This document shows, piece after piece, positions 42,464-50,837 of a DNA stretch of 64,000 bases. The number at the start of each line of letters is the position of its first letter. Positions within the stretch are counted from its first letter, which is position 1. Source of the stretch: Brevundimonas sp. UBA4609. GTDB lineage: Bacteria; Pseudomonadota; Alphaproteobacteria; Caulobacterales; Caulobacteraceae. The DNA is taken from positions 1 through 64,000 of the forward strand of contig DGIZ01000156.1 of NCBI GenBank assembly GCA_002386585.1, written 5' to 3'. The notes beneath the pieces were generated by a model. That model was not told the origin of the DNA. It ran no database searches and saw only the letters and a program-made list of their open reading frames with translations. A program made the translations under genes and the position numbers.

Positions 42464-43399
42464 ATGAAGCTTGAGGGGATGACGACCTGGGTGGCGGCGG
42501 CGGCGCTCGGGATTGCGACGCTGGCCATGACGCCCACGAGCGCAGCACAGGCAGGCGAGGCTCAGGCAGGTGAAACACATGTGGCTTCGGACCGTCTGGC
42601 CCCCGGCGACGGTCGGTTCGTGTTCGACGACTGGGCGGGACCGGCGCTGCGCATCTGGACCCATGCGCCCGAGAATGTCGGACCGGCCACTCCGATCGTG
42701 ATCGTCATGCACGGGCGCGGCCGCGACGCAGATCGCTATCGCGACGAATGGCGCGACCTGGCCGAACAGCATGGCTTCATCCTGGCCGTGCCGGAGTTCG
42801 ACGCGGAACGCTTCCCCGGCGCCAACGCCTACAACCACGGCTATTTCCGCGACAAACAGGGTGCGCTGCGCCCTCGCCCGCAGTGGAGCTTTTCGGCGAT
42901 CGAGCCGCTGTTCGACGATCTGAAGCGGCGCTCAGGCAGTCAGGTCGAAGGCTACGGCCTTTATGGCCATTCGGCCGGCGCGCAGTTCGTGCACCGTTTC
43001 GTCCTGTTGACTCCGGACGCCCGCTATCGGGTAGCTATCTCCGCCAATGCAGGCTCCTACGCCTTTCCCGACCTGACCCAGAACTACCCTTTCGGCCTGG
43101 AAGGGGCGCCTGTCGAGGCGGCGGGGCTCGAAGCGGCCCTGCAGAAGCCGCTGGTGCTGCTGCTGGGAACCGCCGACACCGATCCGGCTCACCCCAGCCT
43201 GCCGCACGGCCGCAACGCCGACGCCCAGGGTCCGCATCGCCTGGCGCGAGGCGAGGCCTTCCATGCCGCCGGCCAGACGCAAGCGGAGCGGAGCGGCGTC
43301 AGGTTCGGCTGGCGCGTGACCTACGCGCCGGGCATCGCCCATGACAACGGCGGGATGGCGAGCTTCGCCGCCCCGATCCTGGCGGGCCAGGCCAAATAA
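42464..43399 (+). CDS. Secreted alpha/beta hydrolase, PHB-depolymerase/esterase-like
   Basis: 311 residues from the ATG at 42464; ATG 42479 is an alternative. A signal peptide precedes a hydrolase with oxyanion loop VIVMHGRGRDADR (83-86), nucleophile elbow GLYGHSAGAQF (Ser170) and catalytic His in APGIAHDNGGM. The fold is close to secreted PHB depolymerase-like/LpqC-type enzymes. A protein related to PHB depolymerases, PahZ1 of Sphingomonas sp. KT-1, is known to cleave poly-aspartate, so an amide or ester bond of a polymer is a plausible target. The neighbours (aspA, TonB receptors, peptidases) fit that idea, but it is inference. Confidence 0.85.
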   Translation: MKLEGMTTWVAAAALGIATLAMTPTSAAQAGEAQAGETHVASDRLAPGDGRFVFDDWAGPALRIWTHAPENVGPATPIVIVMHGRGRDADRYRDEWRDLAEQHGFILAVPEFDAERFPGANAYNHGYFRDKQGALRPRPQWSFSAIEPLFDDLKRRSGSQVEGYGLYGHSAGAQFVHRFVLLTPDARYRVAISANAGSYAFPDLTQNYPFGLEGAPVEAAGLEAALQKPLVLLLGTADTDPAHPSLPHGRNADAQGPHRLARGEAFHAAGQTQAERSGVRFGWRVTYAPGIAHDNGGMASFAAPILAGQAK

Positions 43400-43511
43400 A
43401 ACCCGCGGCCCCGGGTTCGCATCGCCCGGGGACGCGCGTCCAAGAAACATAACGGCTCATGCCGTCGTCTTGGAGGGCGACGTCATAGAAGCTGATTTCG
43501 GGGAGCGAAAC

Positions 43512-46500
43512 ATGTTGAACAGAAAAGCCATTCTACTGGCGTCCGCCCTGTCGCTGGCCGCCATGGGCGCCACGCCGGCTCTGGCGCTGGAGCAGGAGCG
43601 CCATTCAATCGTGCTACCGGCGCAAAGCCTGCACGACAGTCTGCAGCAACTGCCCCGGCTGACCGGGGTTCAACTGATCTACACCGACCCGGCTCTGCGC
43701 CAACAACGCGCGCCCGCCATCAATGATCGCCTCACGCCGGAAGAAGCCTTGGTTCGACTGCTGGCTGGGTCCGGCTTCAAGCACCGCTTCGTCAACGCCA
43801 ACACCGTGCGCATCTTCCGGGAGGATCAGGCGCAAGCCGAGACGTTTCCCGACACCGCCCTCTCGTCCGAGGCCTCAACGGTAGGCGACATCGTCGTCAC
43901 CGGCAGCCGCATTCGTCGCTCGACCTTCGACACGCCGACGCCGGTTGTGGGGGTCAGCGCCGACGACCTGCAGGAATCGGGTACGACCGAACTCAGCGAA
44001 ATGCTGGCGGACCTGCCGGCGGCGACCTCGACCCTCAACGACAGCACCGTGGCCGGCAACGTCCAGAACTCGGGCCTCAGCGCCATCCAGTTGCGCAACC
44101 TGGGCGACAACCGCACCCTGGTGCTGATCGACGGCCGCCGCACCGTGTCCAACAGCGCCAACGCCAACCGGGTCAGCACCAGCACCATCCCCTCCAGCTT
44201 CGTCGACCGGGTCGAGATCATCACCGGCGGGGCGTCTTCCGTCTATGGCTCGGACGCCGTGGCCGGGGTAGTGAACATCATCACCACGCGCGACACCGGC
44301 CTGTCCGTGCGCGCCCGTGGCGGCGTATCCGAGGAAGGCGACGGCGAGGAGCAGACCTATGAGATTCTCTGGGGCAAGAACTTCGCCGACAAGCGCGGCT
44401 ATTTCGCCCTCAGCGGCACCTACGACCGGGATCACGGCATCCGCGCCGCCGATCGCGACTGGGCCGCGCGCCAGGTCAGCTACGCCTATAACGCCGAACT
44501 GGGGCGCAATGAGTTCGAGACGCTCTACACCGACGCAAACGGCACGCTGATCAGCGACTATCAGCCCGCCTCGACCTTCCCGCCCAATGCCTACCGCGAC
44601 CTCAGCGGCAATACGCCCGGCGGCGTCTTCTACGGCGCCAACTCCGCGCAGCGCCGCTTCTATGAGGGCGGCGGCCTGGTTCCGCTCGGCCCCAACACCC
44701 AGACCGGCGCGCCGGTCCTGCCCGGCCAGCGGGATGACGGCAACACCGGCTACTTCCTGGCCAACCGCGACGGCTATAATCAGCGTGAGCATCGCTCGCT
44801 GATCCTGCCGCGCGAGCGCTACCTGCTCGCCGCCAAGGCCGATTACGACCTTCGCCCCAACCTCAACCTGTTCGGACAGGTTCAGTATTCGCGGGTCGAC
44901 ACCCAGGAGCGTCGCGAGCCGGTCGGCCTGACCTTCAACTCGACCGTGTCCGTGTTCGATCCCGATACCGGCCTTCAGACGGACGAGACGCTCGGCCGCA
45001 TTCCCTGCCGTCGCGCCGATCTGGGCGACTGCAACCCGACCGTTCCCTACGATGTGTTCGCCAACAACCTATCGGCCAACACCCAGGGCATCGCCTGGGC
45101 GCGCCGCTTCAACGAGATCGGCTACCGCGACACCAGCAATCGACGAGACACCCTGCGCAGCTGGGTCGGCCTGCGCGGCGACGCCTGGGGCGACTGGACC
45201 TGGGAGGCGACGGCCGGCTACGGCCGCTACGATCAGGAGCAGCACCGCCGCAACGAGATCAACGGCCTGGCTCTGCGCCACGGCCTCAACGCGGAATTCG
45301 GTCCCGACGGCGCCATCCGTTGCGCCGATGCGGCCGCGCGTGCAGCCGGCTGCGTGCCCGTCGACCTGTTCGGTGAAGGCGCCATTACGCCGGAAGCCGC
45401 GGACTATATCCGCGCCGATCTGCGCCAGCAGGTGACGATCGAACAGCACACCCTGCAGGCCTTCATGGCCGGCTCCGTGCTGCAGCTGCCCGCCGGGCCC
45501 TTGAGCGCCGCCTTCGGCGCCGACTACCGCAAGGACAGCCAGAGCCTGCGCGGCGACCTGCTGTCGAACCTGGGCGGGACCTCGGGCAATCCTGTGCCCG
45601 ACTTCGACGGCGAGATCTCAGCGATCGAAGGCTTCGCCGAAGTCTCTGTTCCGATCCTGGCCGACCTGCCGTTCGCCCGCCTGCTGAGCCTGGACGCCTC
45701 GGTGCGCCTCGCCGACTACGACATCGCCAATGTCGGCACGGTGTTCAGTTATCGGGCCGGCCTGCAGTGGGCGCCTAACACCGAACTGCGCTTCCGCGCA
45801 CAGACCGCCCGCTCGCAACGCGCGCCCGACATCGCCGAACTCTTCTCGCCTCCGCGCGGGGACTTCGACACCGTCAGCGACATCTGCAGCAATGTCACGC
45901 CCTCCACGGCCGGCCGGATCGCCGAGCGCTGCCGCGAGGAAATCGGCATTCAGGCCGCCTTCGCCGAGGCGCAGAACCAGGGCAATACGGTGCGCTATCG
46001 CCAGTCGGGCTCGTCGGTCTACAGCCCGAACGGCGGCAATCTGGACCTGAAGGAAGAGACCGCAGACACCCTGACCCTGGGGGCTGTCTACACGCCCAGC
46101 TTCATTCCCCGCCTGACCCTGTCCGTCGACTACTACGCCATCGATATCAGCGACGCGATCACCCAGTATGCCAACGAGGACATTCTCATTCAGTGCTACG
46201 ACAGCGACCTGTCGATCGCCGTCAATCCCTTCTGCGCCGACGTCAGCCGCAACCCCAACGACGGCCAGATTTCGTCCCTGACCCAACGGCAGTTCAACGT
46301 CGCGGGCCTGGAATCCTCTGGCATCGACGTGGCCCTGCAATATCGGTTCAACCTGGATTCTATCGGCGTGCCGGGGCGCTGGGACCTGCGCTACGATGGT
46401 TCGCACGCCCTGAAGCAGAAGCACCGGTTCGAGGGCCTGGAAGGCGAGGTCGTCACCGACCAGCGCGGAGACCTGTCCCAGGGCAGCTTCGACTATCGAG

Positions 46501-46868
46501 GCCGCGCCTCCCTGTCCTGGCGTCTGAACGACTTCCGCCTGCGCTACACCGTCAAATACCTGAGCCCCACCCTCGACAGCCGCTTCCGCCTGCAGCAGTA
46601 CGAGGCGCTGCTGCAGACCCTGCCGGACGCCGAATATCCGCTTTTCCTGCGCATTCCCGAAGTCTGGGAGCACGATCTCTACGCCGGCTATGATCTGGAC
46701 GTGGGCGGACGAGACATCCGCCTGTACGCGGGGGTCAACAACCTGCTCGACGAGGTGAGCCCTTTCCTGCCGACGGGGGATGTCTTCAGCGGTCGCTTGG
46801 CCAACTACAACGGAGCCTATGATACGGCCGGTCGCCGTTATTATTTCGGCGTCACGGTGAAGTTCTAA
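43512..46868 (+). CDS. TonB-dependent receptor with STN signalling domain (FecA-type transducer)
   Basis: 1118 residues from the ATG at 43512 (GGGGAGCG upstream). After the signal peptide (ending ALA) residues 28-96 form an STN domain (HSIVLPAQSLHDSLQQLPRL, TGVQLIYTDPALR, EEALVRLLAGSGFKHRFVNA), the part that contacts FecR in the periplasm. The plug follows (DIVVTGSRIRRSTFDTPTPV, TLVLIDGRRTVS, VDRVEIITGGASSVYGSD), then a large barrel ending YYFGVTVKF. With the FecI and FecR genes 2.5 kb away it forms a complete surface-signalling set. The ligand is unknown; the locus suggests a peptide or aspartate-rich compound rather than a siderophore. Confidence 0.92.
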   Translation: MLNRKAILLASALSLAAMGATPALALEQERHSIVLPAQSLHDSLQQLPRLTGVQLIYTDPALRQQRAPAINDRLTPEEALVRLLAGSGFKHRFVNANTVRIFREDQAQAETFPDTALSSEASTVGDIVVTGSRIRRSTFDTPTPVVGVSADDLQESGTTELSEMLADLPAATSTLNDSTVAGNVQNSGLSAIQLRNLGDNRTLVLIDGRRTVSNSANANRVSTSTIPSSFVDRVEIITGGASSVYGSDAVAGVVNIITTRDTGLSVRARGGVSEEGDGEEQTYEILWGKNFADKRGYFALSGTYDRDHGIRAADRDWAARQVSYAYNAELGRNEFETLYTDANGTLISDYQPASTFPPNAYRDLSGNTPGGVFYGANSAQRRFYEGGGLVPLGPNTQTGAPVLPGQRDDGNTGYFLANRDGYNQREHRSLILPRERYLLAAKADYDLRPNLNLFGQVQYSRVDTQERREPVGLTFNSTVSVFDPDTGLQTDETLGRIPCRRADLGDCNPTVPYDVFANNLSANTQGIAWARRFNEIGYRDTSNRRDTLRSWVGLRGDAWGDWTWEATAGYGRYDQEQHRRNEINGLALRHGLNAEFGPDGAIRCADAAARAAGCVPVDLFGEGAITPEAADYIRADLRQQVTIEQHTLQAFMAGSVLQLPAGPLSAAFGADYRKDSQSLRGDLLSNLGGTSGNPVPDFDGEISAIEGFAEVSVPILADLPFARLLSLDASVRLADYDIANVGTVFSYRAGLQWAPNTELRFRAQTARSQRAPDIAELFSPPRGDFDTVSDICSNVTPSTAGRIAERCREEIGIQAAFAEAQNQGNTVRYRQSGSSVYSPNGGNLDLKEETADTLTLGAVYTPSFIPRLTLSVDYYAIDISDAITQYANEDILIQCYDSDLSIAVNPFCADVSRNPNDGQISSLTQRQFNVAGLESSGIDVALQYRFNLDSIGVPGRWDLRYDGSHALKQKHRFEGLEGEVVTDQRGDLSQGSFDYRGRASLSWRLNDFRLRYTVKYLSPTLDSRFRLQQYEALLQTLPDAEYPLFLRIPEVWEHDLYAGYDLDVGGRDIRLYAGVNNLLDEVSPFLPTGDVFSGRLANYNGAYDTAGRRYYFGVTVKF

Positions 46869-46886
46869 GACGCGCGAAAAGGGCCA

Positions 46887-46916
46887 TGCCGGCGGCCAAA
46901 GCTTTCGCCGCCGGCA
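46887..46916 (+). terminator. Hairpin after the STN receptor gene
   Basis: A perfect 10-bp GC-rich stem (46887-46896 with 46907-46916, 10-base loop) lies 19 bases after the receptor stop. No run of T follows, so it is a weak or factor-dependent terminator candidate. Confidence 0.5.
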
Positions 46917-47029
46917 GCGTTCCAAAACCTGCACAATCAAGTAAATCGACTCCGACCGGGCGACACCCTTACCACTAGCCCTGGAGAGCATGGCCGGGCA
47001 GCTAAGCTGCCATAGAGAGTCGTTGGCAA

Positions 47030-47203
47030 GCCGGGGAGATCGGGGCGCAGACCCGTCATCAGGCTGGCCGTGATGACGCTGTCGGCCATGACCTGATACG
47101 GCGAAGCCCGCGCCTGAATCCGATGCGGGTTGATCGTCAAGGACGGCGCTTGCGCCACGAAATCCAACTTGCGCTGCTGGCCGTTCGGGTCTCGTTGGGG
47201 ATC
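47030..47203 (-). pseudogene. Remnant of trbI/virB10 conjugal-transfer gene
   Basis: On the minus strand a frame reads DPNGQQRKLDFVAQ, SLTINPHRIQARASPYQVMA and DSVITASLMTGLRPDLPG. This is the conserved segment of TrbI/VirB10 proteins (D-P-N-G-Q-x-x-K-L-x-F ... A-S-P-Y-x-V-M-A-x-x-V-I-x-A-S-L-x-T-G-x-x-S-D-L-P-G). It begins in a Pro/Arg-rich stretch and loses similarity straight after DLPG, so the C-terminal barrel and N-terminal membrane part are gone. No other trb gene is nearby. It shows that a conjugative element once occupied this site. Confidence 0.75.
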
Positions 47204-47863
47204 AACGCCACCCCGCCCCGGCGGGCGCCGCGGCGCTTCCGCCGACATCGACGTTTCGGGGGCGCAAGCGCCCGTCGCGACGACTGACTAGCTTGAGTCA
47301 CCTCAGCAAGGGCCACGCCGAGGCGCTCCGCGGGCCTTTGCTGTCCAAGACGCGATCATAAATAACGCCTCGCGAAGCGGTCTTTCCGGCTCAGCTGGGC
47401 TCAAAGATACTTCATACAGTACTGCGAGCTGCGCTGCTTGACCCCGCCGAACCAGCGGCAGGCGAACCGGCTGGGAACCGAACAGTTGAGAACATGAGAG
47501 CTCCTGCGCCGTCGCCTTTAACTTGCGCCTGTACATAGTGGCGGCCCGCCGGGGACATGACGATTGTCGCCGTACAGTGCTCAGAACAAGGCCGGAGACG
47601 CATGGACGAAATCGCCGCGCTTGAAATTCGGAGATCGAGGGCTCGCCGCAAAGCAACCGCCGCCGCTTACAAACACGCCCCGTAATATTTGAGCAAAAAT
47701 ATCATATTTTGCGCAATTTCATCATTTTACAATTCTGCATTCTCCCGCATTCCAGCAAAAAAATATCACGAAATTAAAAATAAGGCTTTCCCAAGGCATT
47801 TTTCTGACCAACCCTGCCTTGGCGCTCGGGGCGCTTTCGAGCGAGTTCATCGGGGGAAAATCA
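47204..47863. other. Spacer upstream of the M14 peptidase gene
   Basis: 660 bases without a credible gene. The last 200 bases are strikingly AT-rich and include a near-palindrome at 47693-47712 (GCAAAAATAT-c-ATATTTTGC, perfect if one A is removed), probably an operator or promoter element for the peptidase gene. The portion 47300-47650 has ordinary GC content and only antisense-like frames. Confidence 0.45.
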
Positions 47864-50650
47864 ATGTTCCGGACGACCTTCGCCGGCCGGCTTTGCGCGG
47901 CGCTCTTGACCAGCACTGCGCTGATCGCTGCGGGATCCGCTACGGCAGCCTTGGCCCAGGCGCCAGCCGTCGTCGCACCGGCTTCGACAACAGTGACCGC
48001 GCCTGCACGCTTCTTTCCCCAGGCGCCCGGCACAGACTACTTCCTAGCCGACTACGATCAGTATGAGCGTTACCTAAAGCGCGTGGCCGGCGAATCGGAC
48101 CGGATGAAGCTGGAGAGCTTCGGAACCTCGGCCGAAGGGCGCACCCAGTGGATGGCGATCGTGTCTTCGCCTGAAAACCTGGCTCAACTTGATCGCTACC
48201 GCGACATTTCTCGCCGTCTGGCCCGAGCCGAGGGATTGACGGCAGAACAGGCCGCCGAGCTGGCCCATGACGGCAAGGCCATTGTCTGGATCGACGCCGG
48301 CCTGCACGCCACCGAGACCGTCACCACCCAGGGCCAGATCCAGATCATCCACCGGCTGTTGACCCAGAACGATCCCGAAACCCGGCGCACTCTGGACGAC
48401 GTCATCATCCTGTTTGGCCACGCCAACCCAGACGGCCTGCAACTGGTGGCCGACTGGTATATGCGCAACGAGGATCCGTTGAAGCGGGAGTTCAACTCGA
48501 TCCCGCGCCTGTATCAGAAGTATGTCGGCCACGATAACAACCGCGACTCCTACATGTCGCTGATGCCCGAAACCGAGAACATCAACCGGGTCCACTATCG
48601 CGAGTGGTTCCCCCAGATCGTTTTCAACCAACACCAGACGGGCCCGCGCGGCATGGTGGTGTTCATTCCGCCGTTCCGCGACCCGTTCAACTACAACTTC
48701 GACCCGCTGGTGATGACCACGACCACCGAGGTCGGCACCATCATGCACAGCCGTCTGATCTCTGAAGGCAAGGCCGGATCAGGGATGAACAGCGTCGCCC
48801 CCTACTCGACCTGGCACAACGGCATGTATCGGTCGGCCCCGTACTTCCACAACATGGTCGGCATCCTGACAGAGATCATCGGCGGGCCGACGCCGGAAGC
48901 CATTCCGCTGATCCCTGAGACCCAATTGGCCCGCAATGACGAGCCCATGCCGATCGCCCCCCGAATGTGGCGCCTCCAGGACAGCATCGACTACCAGTGG
49001 ACGATGAACCGCGCCGTCATCGACTACGCCTCGCGCAACCGCGAACGCCTGCTGATGGGCATCTATCAGATGGGCGCCAACAGCATCGAGCGCGGCAGCC
49101 AGGACAGTTGGACCATCACGCCGCAGAAGATCGACGAGCTGAAGGCTGCGGCCACCACCGCCGACCGCGGCGCCATTGAGGCGGGCCTGTTCGATACGGT
49201 GCTGAAGACGGCCGAAAACCGCGATCCACGCGGCTTCATCATCAATCCCGAAGAACAGCGCGACCTGCCCACCACCGTGGCCTTCCTCAACGCCCTGATG
49301 AAGAGCGGGGTCGACATCGAGGTCGCCAGCGCCCCGTTCACCGTTGGCGGAAAGCGCTATCCGCAGGGCTCCTACGTGGTGAAGACCGCCCAGGCCTTCC
49401 GGCCCCACGTGCTGGACATGTTCGAGCCGCAGGACCATCCGCACAACACCGAATATCCGGGCGGGCCGCCCAAGCTGCCTTACGACGTGGCCGGCTACAC
49501 CCTGGCCTATCAGATGGGGGTCACGTTCGATCGCGTGCTGGACGGCTTTGACGGTCCCTTCAGTCGGGCGGACGATCAACTGGCCACGCCGCCGGGCGCG
49601 GTCATCGGCTCGGGCCGCGCGGGCTTCGTCATCCCGCATGAGGTCAACAACAGCTTCATCCTGACGAACCGCCTGCTGAAGGCGGGGGCCAGCGTCGAAT
49701 GGCTGGAGAACGGGGCCAAGGTCGGGCGCACTCAATTGCAGCCGGGCGCCCTGTGGGTGCAGGCCTCGCCCGAAAGCACCGCAGCGGTGCGGGCGGCGGT
49801 CGGCGAACTGGGCTTCAACGCCTATGCCGTGGATCGCAAGCCGGCGGGCGGCGCCATCGCCTTGAAGCCCGTTCGCGTCGGCCTAGTCGACCGTTATGGC
49901 GGGGTCATGAGCGCGGGCTGGACCCGCTGGTTGCTGGAGCAGTACGAGTTCCCCTTCGAGGTGGTCTATCCCCAGACCCTCACAGCCGGGAACCTGAACG
50001 AACGGTTCGACGTCCTGGTGTTCACCGACGGAACCACGCCTGCGCTGAATCACGCGGCCTATCGCCCTCAGCGCAACCAGCCTCTACCGCAAGCCGAGGA
50101 CATCCCCGAGGCCTATCGCTCTTGGCTGGGCGAAGTGACCGCCGACGGCGCCGTGCCCCAGATCGCCGAGTTCGCCCGCAACGGCGGTTCGGTCATCACC
50201 ATCGGCAGCGCCAATCGCCTGGCGCACCTGCTCGGCGCGCCCATCGCCCCGGCCCTGGTCAAGGAAGAAAACGGAACGCAGCGGCCACTGGCCACGACCG
50301 AGTTCTTCCTGCCCGGCTCGATCCTGAGCGCCAGGGTGGACAACACCGATCCGTTGGCCTTCGGCATGCCGGCCCAGGCCGACGTCTTCTTCTCCAACGG
50401 CCAGACCTATCGCATCGCCGGCGAAGGCGCGAAGTCCGTGGCCTGGTTCGACACCGACGCCCCGCTGCGCAGCGGCTGGGCGCACCATCAGGAGTTGCTC
50501 AAGGACACCTCGGCCGTGGTCGAAGTCGACATCGGCAAGGGCAAGCTCTTCGTCTACGGCGTCGAAGTTCTGCAACGCGCCCAACCCGCTGGGACCTTCC
50601 GGCTGTTCTTCAACGGCCTGCTCTACGGCCCGGCGGTCGCTGCCGACTGA
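47864..50650 (+). CDS. Secreted M14-family zinc carboxypeptidase-like protein
   Basis: 928 residues from the ATG at 47864 (GGGGG upstream). A signal peptide (ending ALAQA) is followed by the M14 domain with zinc ligands His148 and Glu151 (DAGLHATE) and His257 (QIVFNQHQTG); GHANPDGLQ and EGRTQW are also typical. The C-terminal 400 residues contain a ThuA/glutamine-amidotransferase-like region (VRVGLVDRYGGVMSAGWTRW, FDVLVFTDG, FARNGGSVITIGSANRLAHL). Enzymes of this large M14 type are predicted to remove C-terminal residues from peptides in the periplasm. It lies just before a TonB receptor and an M20 amidohydrolase, so it is probably part of the peptide-use locus. Confidence 0.88.
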   Translation: MFRTTFAGRLCAALLTSTALIAAGSATAALAQAPAVVAPASTTVTAPARFFPQAPGTDYFLADYDQYERYLKRVAGESDRMKLESFGTSAEGRTQWMAIVSSPENLAQLDRYRDISRRLARAEGLTAEQAAELAHDGKAIVWIDAGLHATETVTTQGQIQIIHRLLTQNDPETRRTLDDVIILFGHANPDGLQLVADWYMRNEDPLKREFNSIPRLYQKYVGHDNNRDSYMSLMPETENINRVHYREWFPQIVFNQHQTGPRGMVVFIPPFRDPFNYNFDPLVMTTTTEVGTIMHSRLISEGKAGSGMNSVAPYSTWHNGMYRSAPYFHNMVGILTEIIGGPTPEAIPLIPETQLARNDEPMPIAPRMWRLQDSIDYQWTMNRAVIDYASRNRERLLMGIYQMGANSIERGSQDSWTITPQKIDELKAAATTADRGAIEAGLFDTVLKTAENRDPRGFIINPEEQRDLPTTVAFLNALMKSGVDIEVASAPFTVGGKRYPQGSYVVKTAQAFRPHVLDMFEPQDHPHNTEYPGGPPKLPYDVAGYTLAYQMGVTFDRVLDGFDGPFSRADDQLATPPGAVIGSGRAGFVIPHEVNNSFILTNRLLKAGASVEWLENGAKVGRTQLQPGALWVQASPESTAAVRAAVGELGFNAYAVDRKPAGGAIALKPVRVGLVDRYGGVMSAGWTRWLLEQYEFPFEVVYPQTLTAGNLNERFDVLVFTDGTTPALNHAAYRPQRNQPLPQAEDIPEAYRSWLGEVTADGAVPQIAEFARNGGSVITIGSANRLAHLLGAPIAPALVKEENGTQRPLATTEFFLPGSILSARVDNTDPLAFGMPAQADVFFSNGQTYRIAGEGAKSVAWFDTDAPLRSGWAHHQELLKDTSAVVEVDIGKGKLFVYGVEVLQRAQPAGTFRLFFNGLLYGPAVAAD

Positions 50651-50837
50651 ACCCGGCAGCCAACGATGGAAGCCGATACTTACGACGGCCTGGCTTCCAT
50701 CGCACGCCTCTCAGAGAATGGTGCTTAGCAAGATTGGAGACCTCATAAATTATTATGCCTTGATTTGCAGTCAGCCCACACAACGCTTCGCTTACTCTTA
50801 CTCTAAAAAAGAACCAAATAGATCCGGGGACCAAGTG

